From Virgibacillus siamensis (GTDB lineage: Bacteria > Bacillota > Bacilli > Bacillales > Amphibacillaceae): a DNA stretch of 64,000 bases. Of the stretch, positions 43,038-50,880 are shown in pieces. Each line of letters opens with the position of its first letter. The stretch's first letter is position 1. The stretch lies in contig NZ_FUIH01000007.1 of NCBI RefSeq assembly GCF_900162695.1, positions 1,364,001 through 1,428,000 of the forward strand, read 5' to 3'. A program made the position numbers and the translations under genes. The notes under the pieces are model-generated. The model saw only the letters and a program-made list of their open reading frames with translations. It did not search any database and was not told the origin of the DNA.

Positions 43038-43871
43038 TCACCCTCGCTCTTTAATTGGCAATGTCCGGATTATTTCTTTGACAAACCGCAAAAAGTTTTC
43101 TTTAACCTTATCCGTTGTTTCAATCACTTCATTATGGGTCAGAGGCTGATCAAGAATACCTGCCGCCATATTTGAAATGCACGAAATACCCAGTACACGC
43201 AAACCGGAATGTGCAGCAGCAATTACTTCCGGCACTGTTGACATACCAACTGCATCACCGCCAAATGTGCGCAGCATTCGAATTTCTGCTGGTGTTTCGT
43301 AAGCGGGTCCGGTATTCGCGACATATACACCATGCCTTACTGTCAGACCAATTTTCTCAGCACATTGATCTGCGTGGGCAAGATAAACGGAATCATAGGC
43401 TGCGGACATGTCCGGAAATCTGTCGCCCATTTCCTCCTGATTCGGTCCAATCAATGGATTATTCCCCATGTTATTGATATGATCGTCAATCAGCATTAAG
43501 TCACCCGCATGAAACGATTTATTTATTCCTCCTGCTGCATTCGTTACAACAAGGGAGTCAATTCCCAATTCCTTCATAACCCGCACCGGAAAAGTCACCT
43601 GCTGCATTGTATATCCTTCATAGTAGTGAAACCTTCCCTGCATGGCGATTACTTGTCGCCCTTCCAGTATGCCGGCAACCAACTGGCCCTTATGCCCGGA
43701 AACAGTTGACTCCGGAAAATGCGGAATCTGTTTATACAGGAAAGATACGGGGTTGTCTATTTCATCAGCAAGTACTCCCAGTCCAGAGCCCAATATTAAT
43801 CCTATCTCCGGTTTTTCAGTCAAATTTTTATTCAGAAACGCTGCTGCTTCTTTAATACTTTTTTGATCCAT
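43038..43871 (-). CDS. punA: Purine-nucleoside phosphorylase
   Basis: Releases the base from guanosine and inosine (PupG/PunA class, trimeric). Motifs: LILGSGLGVLADEI (near 20), HFPESTVSGHKGQLVAGIL (near 50), VTNAAGGINKSFHAGDLM (near 113) and GGDAVGMSTVPEVIAAAHSG (near 208). The length is 277. It lies between deoB and pdp; the three make a nucleoside salvage operon in which the freed ribose phosphate is handled by DeoB. Confidence 0.95.
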   Translation of the reverse strand: MDQKSIKEAAAFLNKNLTEKPEIGLILGSGLGVLADEIDNPVSFLYKQIPHFPESTVSGHKGQLVAGILEGRQVIAMQGRFHYYEGYTMQQVTFPVRVMKELGIDSLVVTNAAGGINKSFHAGDLMLIDDHINNMGNNPLIGPNQEEMGDRFPDMSAAYDSVYLAHADQCAEKIGLTVRHGVYVANTGPAYETPAEIRMLRTFGGDAVGMSTVPEVIAAAHSGLRVLGISCISNMAAGILDQPLTHNEVIETTDKVKENFLRFVKEIIRTLPIKERG

Positions 43872-43886
43872 GAACTACCACTCTTT

Positions 43887-45065
43887 CTATTTAATTTCGT
43901 TTAAAAAACTTTTCCCGTGCTCAGGCATGGATATATTGAAATTGTCGGAGATGGTTGCTCCGATATCCGCAAATGTTTTGCGGATTGGTAATTCTTTTCC
44001 TTCACGGATTCCATTATGAAAAACAAGCAATGGAACATATTCACGGGTATGGTCTGTACCGTGATGGATTGGATCGTTTCCGTGATCAGCGGTAATGATG
44101 AGTAAATCATCGTCATGCAATCTGTTTAACACTTCCGGCAAGCGCGCATCAAATGCTTCCAATGCTTTCCCATAACCTTCCGGATCCCTGCGGTGACCAT
44201 ATTTGGCATCAAAATCAACCAGGTTTAAAAAACTGAGTCCGAAGAAATCCTTTTCCATCGATTCAACCAGCTTTGTCATGCCATCCTCGTTATCGGCGGT
44301 CCGAATTGCAGACGTAACACCTTCACCGTCATAAATATCCGATATCTTTCCTAAAGCAATCACATCATGATCAGTGTCCTTCAATTCATTCATAACTGTA
44401 TGTCCAAATGGTTTTAAAGCGTAATCATGTCTGTTTGCAGTCCGCTGAAATGCCCCTGGTTTACCTGTGAAAGGTCTGGCAATCACCCGGCCGACCATAT
44501 ACTTTTCATCCAGTGTCAGTTCACGGGCAATTTCGCATATTTTATACTGCTCTTCCAGCGGAATAATGTCTTCATGGGCTGCAATCTGCAGTACCGAATC
44601 TGCTGAAGTATAAACAATTAAAGCTCCCGTTTCCATATGTTCTTTACCGAGCTCATCCAATATAACCGTACCGGAAGCCGGTTTATTCCCAATAACACCA
44701 CGGCCTGTTTTTTCTTCCAGTTCAGTAATCAATTCATCCGGGAATCCATTTGGGAAAGTGCGGAAAGGCTGTTGGATGTTCAGACCCATAATCTCCCAGT
44801 GGCCAGTCATCGTATCTTTCCCATTGGATGCCTCTTGCATTTTTGTAAAATGTGCCTGCGGATTGTCCTGTTTTGCAATTCCCTCTATTTCCCGGATATT
44901 GCTCAGACCCAGCCTTGCCATATGTGGCATATCCAATCCATTCATCCGATCGGCAATATGGCCAAGCGTGTCTGCTCCCTTATCATCAAATTTTTCCGCA
45001 TCCGGGGCTTCACCGATTCCCACTGAATCCATTACAATTAAAAATACTCGTTTGAAATCCTGCAT
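43887..45065 (-). CDS. deoB: Phosphopentomutase
   Basis: Converts ribose (or deoxyribose) 1-phosphate to the 5-phosphate. Alkaline-phosphatase-fold metal ligands are in VFLIVMDSVGIGEAPDA (Asp near 12), FDAKYGHRRDPEGYGKALE (Asp near 285), ITADHGNDP (near 329) and GTDHTREYVPLLVF. The length is 392. It is first of the operon with a palindromic candidate operator upstream. Confidence 0.97.
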   Translation of the reverse strand: MQDFKRVFLIVMDSVGIGEAPDAEKFDDKGADTLGHIADRMNGLDMPHMARLGLSNIREIEGIAKQDNPQAHFTKMQEASNGKDTMTGHWEIMGLNIQQPFRTFPNGFPDELITELEEKTGRGVIGNKPASGTVILDELGKEHMETGALIVYTSADSVLQIAAHEDIIPLEEQYKICEIARELTLDEKYMVGRVIARPFTGKPGAFQRTANRHDYALKPFGHTVMNELKDTDHDVIALGKISDIYDGEGVTSAIRTADNEDGMTKLVESMEKDFFGLSFLNLVDFDAKYGHRRDPEGYGKALEAFDARLPEVLNRLHDDDLLIITADHGNDPIHHGTDHTREYVPLLVFHNGIREGKELPIRKTFADIGATISDNFNISMPEHGKSFLNEIK

Positions 45066-45129
45066 AATATCCCTCCAGTAATAATATGATCTTTTCCGGC
45101 ATAATTTATCGTATCTAATTTTGTTGTAG

Positions 45130-45142
45130 GATGTCTGACATC
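45130..45142. promoter_or_regulatory. Perfect palindrome upstream of deoB (operator candidate)
   Basis: GATGTC-T-GACATC is a perfect 13-base palindrome between xerD and deoB, 65 bp before the deoB start. Its GTC-N-GAC core resembles operators of FadR-type GntR regulators. No such regulator is in the window. Confidence 0.4.
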
Positions 45143-45153
45143 TTAGTCTATAA

Positions 45154-46047
45154 TTATGCCCTTGGATGGTATGATTGGTAAATATCCTTCAGACGTGTCC
45201 TGTTAACATGCGTATAAATTTGCGTTGTGGAAATGTCCGAATGTCCAAGCATTTCCTGAACGGACCGCAAATCCGCCCCATTCTCCAGCAAGTGTGTTGC
45301 GAAAGAGTGGCGCAATGTGTGCGGCGTTATTTCTTTTTTGATTCCTGATTCCCTGGCTGCCGCTTTCAGTATCTTCCAAAACCCCTGCCTTGACAATGGT
45401 CTTCCGTGCTGATTAACAAACAATGCGTTCCGGTCCTGTTTTCGTCTGGTAAGCTGTCCTCGAGCATCCTGCAGGTATTTTTCCACTGCTTCTTTAGCGA
45501 CATCCCCCAATGGAACAATTCTTTCTTTTGAACCTTTACCGTAACACCTGACAAAACCCATAGTCAGGTGAAGATCACTAACCTTTAAACTGATTAATTC
45601 CGACACACGCAATCCTGTTGCATACATTACCTCCAGCATTGCCTTATTGCGGATACGTAACGGAGAATCCGCCTGTAATGTCAATAAGGTTTCAACATCC
45701 TGTGCAGATAAAATGTCGGGCAATTTTCTTTCTCTTTTGGGGGTCTCAATATGAATACTGGGATCCTGGTTCACCATCTGTTCCCTCATCAGAAATTGAT
45801 GAAAGGAGCGGATCGATGAAATGATTCTTGCAATTGTTGCGGATGATTTCCCATGGTCCTTAAGGTCATATAAAAATCTGACAATATCCTGACGTTCCAC
45901 ATCAGCCCAATTTTTTTTATGTATTTTTTGATCAACAAACGACATGTATTGTCCCAAATCCCGCCGGTAGGATTTTAATGTATTGTCCGATAAGCCCCGT
46001 TCTACCTGTATATAATGTATAAAATCCTCAATACCGGATTTTAGCAT
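45154..46047 (-). CDS. xerD: Site-specific tyrosine recombinase XerD
   Basis: Resolves chromosome dimers at dif with XerC/CodV. The N-terminal SAM-like domain (about 5-90) is followed by the catalytic domain. The catalytic residues are Arg in ATGLRVSELISLKV (near 148), Lys in GKGSKERIVPLG, His-X2-Arg in HTLRHSFATHLLENGADL (near 244), His in MLGHSDISTTQIYTHV (near 267), and the nucleophile Tyr in QIYTH (near 276). The length is 297. It lies downstream of yqzK. Confidence 0.95.
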   Translation of the reverse strand: MLKSGIEDFIHYIQVERGLSDNTLKSYRRDLGQYMSFVDQKIHKKNWADVERQDIVRFLYDLKDHGKSSATIARIISSIRSFHQFLMREQMVNQDPSIHIETPKRERKLPDILSAQDVETLLTLQADSPLRIRNKAMLEVMYATGLRVSELISLKVSDLHLTMGFVRCYGKGSKERIVPLGDVAKEAVEKYLQDARGQLTRRKQDRNALFVNQHGRPLSRQGFWKILKAAARESGIKKEITPHTLRHSFATHLLENGADLRSVQEMLGHSDISTTQIYTHVNRTRLKDIYQSYHPRA

Positions 46048-46052
46048 AACGG

Positions 46053-46259
46053 CTACTCCCCTAATTGGAAAAATATGTTTAATCGGTCGATAATGTCATC
46101 CCCCTGCTCAAACACCTTAACAGAAGGACCTTCAGGTGGATCATAACGGTGATTCTTTTCATATTCAGCATGCATTACCTGCAATCCTATATAAAATAAG
46201 CACGTACAGGCAGCGAAAATCACAAACACCTTCAATGTATCCCATATCATCTCTTTCAC
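46053..46259 (-). CDS. yqzK: YqzK family small membrane protein (DUF4227)
   Basis: A 68-residue protein with one helix (KVFVIFAACTCLFYIGLQVM) followed by a charged region with YDPPEGPSVKVFEQ. This is the YqzK family, always found between fur and xerD in Bacillus. Function unknown. The stop is 5 bases before the xerD ATG. Confidence 0.88.
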   Translation of the reverse strand: MKEMIWDTLKVFVIFAACTCLFYIGLQVMHAEYEKNHRYDPPEGPSVKVFEQGDDIIDRLNIFFQLGE

Positions 46260-46436
46260 ACTGCATGTCCCCTCTTTTGATATCTATTAATAAAAGATAT
46301 GCAAAAAAAGGATCCCAATATACATGGGAAACAATAATTATGTTTCGTTTATTCAAACGTAACCCATTTATGCTAAAAAGTAAATTAATATGGCAGTTTT
46401 CTGAAGGACTTCCAACCGCCGCAAATCAAAACAAAA

Positions 46437-46460
46437 GCCTCTTTCCGTTAAGAAAAAGGC
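46437..46460 (-). terminator. Intrinsic terminator of fur
   Basis: On minus GCCTTTTTC and GAAAGAGGC pair over 9 bp (one mismatch), followed by TTTTG. It is 11 bases past the fur stop. Confidence 0.75.
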
Positions 46461-46471
46461 ATCCAAAAACG

Positions 46472-46933
46472 TTATGATGTTGCAGACTGCACAGATGCTT
46501 TCTGACATTGCTTGCAAAGTCCATGAAATGTTAAACGGTGATCCTTAACTTGAAATCCCCAGTCATTTTCAACGATTTTTTCAACGTCTTCAAGCAAATC
46601 CTCCACAATTTCTTCAACAGATCCGCATTCAATACAGACCAGATGGTGATGAAAATGTTCCGCACCCTCTTTGCGAAGATCGTAACGGGAAACACCATCA
46701 CCAAAGTTTATCTTATCGACAATTTTTAATTCGGATAATAATTCTAATGTTCGATACACCGTCGCCAATCCGATTTCAGGTGCCAGTTCTTTAACAAGTA
46801 AGTATATTTCCTCTGCACTTAAGTGATCTTCTTCACGTTCAAGCAATACCCTGACAGTAGCTTCCCGTTGTGGAGTAAGCTTATAGCTTTGTGCATGGAG
46901 CTGTTTTTTAATCTGTTCAATTCGATGTTCCAT
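46472..46933 (-). CDS. fur: Ferric uptake regulator Fur
   Basis: Iron-responsive repressor. The winged helix (about 1-85) has SYKLTPQREATVRVLLE and the recognition segment GLATVYRTLELL. The dimer/metal domain has HFHHHLVCIECGSVEEI (near 92), with CxxC of the structural zinc site, and the second pair CKQCQK near the end. I chose ATG 46933 (GGGAGGAG upstream), giving 153 residues; the upstream in-frame ATG would bury that site. fur is placed as in B. subtilis; PerR itself would have a similar sequence, but the locus indicates Fur. Confidence 0.92.
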   Translation of the reverse strand: MEHRIEQIKKQLHAQSYKLTPQREATVRVLLEREEDHLSAEEIYLLVKELAPEIGLATVYRTLELLSELKIVDKINFGDGVSRYDLRKEGAEHFHHHLVCIECGSVEEIVEDLLEDVEKIVENDWGFQVKDHRLTFHGLCKQCQKASVQSATS

Positions 46934-46964
46934 GGCAAGTCTCCTCCCTGATATCCCCATCTAT

Positions 46965-46993
46965 ATTATATGCACACAGATAACCAGTGTCAA
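46965..46993 (-). promoter_or_regulatory. Consensus sigma-A promoter of fur
   Basis: On minus TTGACA (46993-46988), a 17-base spacer and TATAAT (46970-46965): both hexamers are identical to consensus. The -10 ends 32 bases before the fur ATG. Confidence 0.85.
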
Positions 46994-46994
46994 A

Positions 46995-47009
46995 GTATAA
47001 TAATTATAA
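46995..47009. promoter_or_regulatory. PerR/Fur-type box upstream of fur
   Basis: GTATAATAATTATAA matches 14 of 15 positions of the PerR box TTATAATNATTATAA (7-1-7 inverted repeat, recalled consensus). It abuts the -35 of the fur promoter. fur is a PerR target in B. subtilis. Confidence 0.65.
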
Positions 47010-47046
47010 ACTGTTACCGATAATTATTATTATATAATATAAATTA

Positions 47047-47685
47047 TCATTTATAAAATGATTGGATCAGAACTTCCATTGCTTCATTTGCAACAAATGC
47101 TTCCATGGAAGCTGCGACGAATGAAGCAGCGAAAAGCAGGAAAAAGATCATCATATAACGGCCAAACGGTTGAAAAATCGGCTGCGGAATCTTTTTTGAA
47201 AACAGTTTTCCAAGCAGCGTCAATGAGAATATCATGGACATGCTCCCGGCAATTAAATAGACCGGTATAATTAAAAAGTTCTGCGGCGCGATTGATAATG
47301 ATGCCAGCAGCAATCCCTTTGCCCCGAGCTGATTGACAATAAATCCAACGGAAAATCCCACGACAAGCCCCTTTAGGAATATGAGAACCCATACCAATGG
47401 AAGACCAATAACAGATAACCCCAATATAAACAGTAAAATTAAATATTTGGCATGATATAGGAAGCTGGTCTTTAAGATTTCACCATTATCGATTTGCCCG
47501 CTCCCGCTAATTTGTCCAAAAAAACGTTCCAGGTAGAAAAACAACCCTTCCTTTTGTCCAAAACTCATACTGTTTACAATGATTGCTCCGAAAATGACAC
47601 CCGTTAAGAACAGAATAATCATAAACAAATAAATGGTCGCATGTTCTTTTACATGATTTACTGCTAAAGTTCGTTTGGTATACAT
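47047..47685 (-). CDS. spoIIM: Stage II sporulation protein M
   Basis: A 212-residue membrane protein with about five helices, of the DMP complex (SpoIID-SpoIIM-SpoIIP) that remodels septal peptidoglycan for engulfment. Characteristic stretches are the first helix TIYLFMIILFLTGVIFGAII, LVWVLIFLKGLVVGFSVGFI, and SLSIAPQNFLIIPVYLIAG. It starts at ATG 8 bases after GGAGG. It lies between yqxK and fur, the usual neighbourhood. Confidence 0.94.
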   Translation of the reverse strand: MYTKRTLAVNHVKEHATIYLFMIILFLTGVIFGAIIVNSMSFGQKEGLFFYLERFFGQISGSGQIDNGEILKTSFLYHAKYLILLFILGLSVIGLPLVWVLIFLKGLVVGFSVGFIVNQLGAKGLLLASLSIAPQNFLIIPVYLIAGSMSMIFSLTLLGKLFSKKIPQPIFQPFGRYMMIFFLLFAASFVAASMEAFVANEAMEVLIQSFYK

Positions 47686-47771
47686 TGAAATCCTCCATTG
47701 TTCTTTTTTGCTTCTCTACTTAAAAACTATGAAGAATACCATGTAAAAATACCAAATTGCGGATGATTAAT

Positions 47772-48938
47772 TCAGGAAGTTACACTTCCGTATCTGCCGC
47801 CCCCGCCAGCTCTTATTTCCAGCTTTCCTTCACGCATCCGGATAATAGAGGCAGCTAGTTTTTCAGGAACAACCTTTTTCAGATCCTCAAATGAAACATG
47901 GTGAATGACATTCATTTCCGTATCAAAATGGGATAACAGCTTTTCAAATGTTTTAGGACCAAGCTTTGGCAGATACTCCAATGGAACCTGATACAAATAT
48001 GGCGGCCGCTCCACATTGCTTCCGTCGGCATTGGACAATTCCTGTATCCGGTCATACACACCTTTTATGATTTTAGTGGAATGACACTTATGGCATTGAT
48101 CTGCATCAAGTGATAATGGCTCCAGACATTGACTGCAAACTGTTGTATGATATTTTCCCAAATGCGGATTCATACCGAAATTTTGTTTGATGGACCGCCC
48201 ATTTACATTGCTTAATGCCCATTCAAATTCTTTAAAAGAAGGCTCTTCCATGATAATTTCCTGATATTCCCTGGCGATTTTAGCAAGCGAATGCGCATCA
48301 GAATTCGACACAAATGTATAGTCATGTAATTCCTTTATTTGATCAGCCATTGTCGTATCCGAACTCAATCCGAGTTCAATGGCATCAATCAAATCAGGAT
48401 CAAATACCTCTTTTAATGATTGATGAACACCTTTTCCGTATAAACTTTTAAACGGGGTAAACGCATGGGCGATGATAAACAGCCCGGAAAGTTCTTTCAC
48501 TTTGTACTGCAGTTCTTTAGCAGAACCATAATAACGCTGGGAACTCAGTGTGACGTTTTTCATTCTTCCTGTCAACCACTCTGTAAACGCTTCAATCGTC
48601 TGAAGTGTCGGGAAAAAGCAAAGCACGTGAATAGGTCCATGGCAATTTTCATCATATACCTCAATTTCCGAACCGGGCAGCAATGTTACCTTTTCAAATT
48701 GAATTCCCCCATCTGCCAGCTCATAGGCTTTCCCCGCTTCAATTAATTGTTTTATCTCTTCCTGTACCGCCGGAGCATGACTGTCAATCACTCCTGTCAT
48801 ATGAATCCCCTTGTTTCGGCTTGCTTCTATCAAAATATTGGTAAGGGTCAATGTTTTGGCTCCGGTTATCTTTACCGGTTTATTGTACATATCTCTCCCA
48901 ATATGGATGTGCATATCAGCAAAATATGAGTTCAGCAT
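47772..48938 (-). CDS. yqxK: Endonuclease Q-like protein (YqxK, TIGR00375)
   Basis: A 388-residue PHP-domain protein. Metal-binding residues are in YFADMHIHIGRDMY (near residue 8), GVIDSHAP (near 50) and FVSNSDAHSLAKIAREYQ (near 215). A four-Cys zinc ribbon CSQCLEPLSLDADQCHKCHS lies near 270 and a helix-hairpin-helix-like end (EYLPKLGPKTFEKLLSHF) near 328. Family members (EndoQ of archaea and some Bacilli) nick DNA 5' to deaminated bases such as dU and hypoxanthine. The assignment is by motif and locus. Confidence 0.85.
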   Translation of the reverse strand: MLNSYFADMHIHIGRDMYNKPVKITGAKTLTLTNILIEASRNKGIHMTGVIDSHAPAVQEEIKQLIEAGKAYELADGGIQFEKVTLLPGSEIEVYDENCHGPIHVLCFFPTLQTIEAFTEWLTGRMKNVTLSSQRYYGSAKELQYKVKELSGLFIIAHAFTPFKSLYGKGVHQSLKEVFDPDLIDAIELGLSSDTTMADQIKELHDYTFVSNSDAHSLAKIAREYQEIIMEEPSFKEFEWALSNVNGRSIKQNFGMNPHLGKYHTTVCSQCLEPLSLDADQCHKCHSTKIIKGVYDRIQELSNADGSNVERPPYLYQVPLEYLPKLGPKTFEKLLSHFDTEMNVIHHVSFEDLKKVVPEKLAASIIRMREGKLEIRAGGGGRYGSVTS

Positions 48939-48941
48939 TTT

Positions 48942-49487
48942 CTACATCCTTTCCAGTGATTCAAGATACAAAATTGCATAATTTGTTTTGGCGTCATGAA
49001 TGCGCTGTTCCCGTACATACTGCTTTGCCTCGTCCAGCGTCAGTTCAAGCAATTCAACAAATTCATCATCATCACCTGACACTGCATTTTTCAGCGGTTC
49101 CAGTTCTTCTGTCATATAGAGATACATAAGTTCATCCGCGAAACCAGGCGACGTGTAAAATGATGCTATAAATTGAAGACTGCCCGTTGTATAGCCGGTC
49201 TCCTCTTCCAGCTCACGGACTGCAGTTATTTCGGGTTTCTCACCGGGTTCGAGTTTCCCAGCCGGCAGTTCCACCAGTGATTTTTCCAATGGTTTACGAT
49301 ATTGTTCAACAAAGACAATTTTTCTATCCTTGGTAATCGGAATAATCGCTACAGCACCCGGATGCTTAATCAGTTCACGTTTTGCTGTTTTGCCATCTGG
49401 AAGCGTCACATCATCCACCTGCAATTTAACAACCTTCCCATCATATATTTGTTCTGTATGGATTGTTTTTTCTTCAAATTTTTTCAT
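48942..49487 (-). CDS. nudF: ADP-ribose pyrophosphatase (Nudix)
   Basis: Hydrolyses ADP-ribose to AMP and ribose 5-phosphate. The Nudix box GKLEPGEKPEITAVRELEEE then TGY (near residue 85) is complete. FYTSPGFADELMYLYM follows, typical of ADP-ribose-specific members. I chose ATG 49487, where similarity to B. subtilis NudF begins (KKFEEKTIHTEQI); an open GTG lies 9 codons earlier. The stop is 3 bases before yqxK. Confidence 0.92.
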   Translation of the reverse strand: MKKFEEKTIHTEQIYDGKVVKLQVDDVTLPDGKTAKRELIKHPGAVAIIPITKDRKIVFVEQYRKPLEKSLVELPAGKLEPGEKPEITAVRELEEETGYTTGSLQFIASFYTSPGFADELMYLYMTEELEPLKNAVSGDDDEFVELLELTLDEAKQYVREQRIHDAKTNYAILYLESLERM

Positions 49488-49604
49488 ATGTTGGTTCATC
49501 CTTTTTTTCAGCACTAATATTTATTCTAACACACCTGTTTAGTTGAATTTAGCGGAAACAGTTTCTTACAATAGATTAAAGAACAATTACTGGAGGGAAA
49601 CCGC

Positions 49605-50525
49605 ATGAAAAAAAATCAACTTGGCCAATCAGATTTATATGTTTCTGAACTGACACTTGGATGCATGTCGCTTGGAACAAAGCAGCAAAAGGCCAGTAAT
49701 ATTATTGACGCTGCATTAGATGCTGGCGTTAACCATCTGGATACCGCTGATTTATATGATTTTGGTGTGAATGAGGAACTTGTTGGCGAGGCAATTAAAA
49801 ACCGGCGGGAACAGGTTATTTTAACGACAAAGGTAGGCAATCATTTTAATAAGGACAAAAAAGATTGGTTTTGGGATCCGTCACCCGACCATATAAAGAA
49901 CGGTGTAAAAGACAGTCTCCGTCGTCTTAAAACAGATTATATCGATTTTTATATGCTTCATGGCGGAACAATTGACGATCCCATCGATGAATCAATTGAG
50001 GCGTTTGAATCCCTTAAACAGGAAGGTGTTATTCGTGCATATGGCATTTCTTCCATTCGCCCCAATGTTATTCGTGAATACGTGAAACGATCCAATATCG
50101 ATGGGGTTATGATGCAGTACAATATGCTGGACCGGCGTCCGGAGGAAGAAATACTGAATCTGCTGCATGAAAACCGTATCAGTGTGCTGGCTAGAGGACC
50201 ACTTGCCAAAGGTATGCTCAGCAATAAAGCCGCTGAGCAGATTAACAAAAAAGGACAGAATGGATTTTTGGGTTATTCCTATGAAGAGCTTAAAACAGTT
50301 AACGATAAGCTGACCGAACACTTCGGGAATGACTTTTTGTTAAATGAACTGGCGTTGAAATACGTGCTCAAATCCCCTGCCGTTGCCACTGCTGTGTTTG
50401 GTGCAAGTTCAACCGGCCAGGTGGCGGAAAACACCGCCTTCAATTATTCCAAAACAATGACCGATGAAACGTATGAAGCCCTGCAGCAAATTACAAAAGC
50501 AATTCAATATGCAAACCATCGATAA
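49605..50525 (+). CDS. yqkF: Aldo/keto reductase (YqkF-like)
   Basis: NADPH-dependent oxidoreductase of unknown substrate, 306 residues, TIM barrel. Catalytic tetrad regions are seen: Asp and Tyr in LDTADLYDFGVNEELVGEA (near 45-51), Lys in LTTKVG (near 77), and His in YMLHGG (near 117). YGISSIRPNVIREYV supplies the substrate loop. It starts with TGGAGGG before ATG and is divergent from nudF. It is followed by the GGGACA inverted repeat. Confidence 0.88.
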   Translation: MKKNQLGQSDLYVSELTLGCMSLGTKQQKASNIIDAALDAGVNHLDTADLYDFGVNEELVGEAIKNRREQVILTTKVGNHFNKDKKDWFWDPSPDHIKNGVKDSLRRLKTDYIDFYMLHGGTIDDPIDESIEAFESLKQEGVIRAYGISSIRPNVIREYVKRSNIDGVMMQYNMLDRRPEEEILNLLHENRISVLARGPLAKGMLSNKAAEQINKKGQNGFLGYSYEELKTVNDKLTEHFGNDFLLNELALKYVLKSPAVATAVFGASSTGQVAENTAFNYSKTMTDETYEALQQITKAIQYANHR

Positions 50526-50532
50526 AATGAAA

Positions 50533-50664
50533 GAGGCTGGGACAAAAGTGCATTATTCAAAGAAAAACCCGAACAATTTATGGAGCGTATAACCGCTCCG
50601 GAAATATACTTCGCTATCCCCCTTATTGTTCGTTTTTTGTATCACACGTTTTTGTCCCAGCCTC
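50533..50664. repeat. 132-nt nested inverted repeat with GAGGCTGGGACA ends
   Basis: The outer arms GAGGCTGGGACAAAA (50533-50547) and TTTTGTCCCAGCCTC (50650-50664) are exact complements. Inside, CGAACAAT (50570-50577) pairs with ATTGTTCG (50625-50632), and GGAGCG (50582-50587) with CGCTCC (50594-50599). The whole can fold into one long branched hairpin. It could be the yqkF terminator or a small non-autonomous element. A shorter relative is at 59757-59791. Confidence 0.8.
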
Positions 50665-50679
50665 CTTTTCTTCATTGCC

Positions 50680-50784
50680 AACATATCCACGATTTTGCCC
50701 GGTATATTCACGGTTTTCAACTCAATATTCACGATTTCGGGCCCAGTATCCACGGTTTTGCACTCAATATCCACGCAATTGAAT
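50680..50784. repeat. Five-unit tandem array, exact 21-nt period
   Basis: Units begin at 50680, 50701, 50722, 50743 and 50764, with a common core of TATCCACG or TATTCACG followed by a T/G-rich half (ATTTTG, GTTTTC, ATTTCG, GTTTTG, CAATTG). Frames on both strands stay open as heptapeptide repeats (minus: VDIECKT, VDTGPEI, VNIELKT, VNIPGKI; plus: IHDFARY, IHGFQLN). The sequence is unrelated to the 10.1-kb array but has the same period. It starts 15 bases after the long inverted repeat. The rest of the gap to 50880 holds only the ribosome site of the next gene. Confidence 0.85.
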
Positions 50785-50880
50785 TCCCATCTCTCAAAGC
50801 CAATACAATAAATTTCCATTGCTAAAATTTCAACAGCTGGCATATAATAGAACAAATGTTCCTTTTAGGTGGTGAATTCA

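Noticed and set aside
50680..50784. CRISPR-like array
   Set aside because: Repeats are contiguous with a 21-nt period, no unique spacers of constant length exist, and no cas genes are present.
50553..50855. 100-codon minus frame with VDIECKT-type repeats
   Set aside because: It spans both the tandem array and the inverted repeat; openness is explained by the 21-nt period. No start signal was found.
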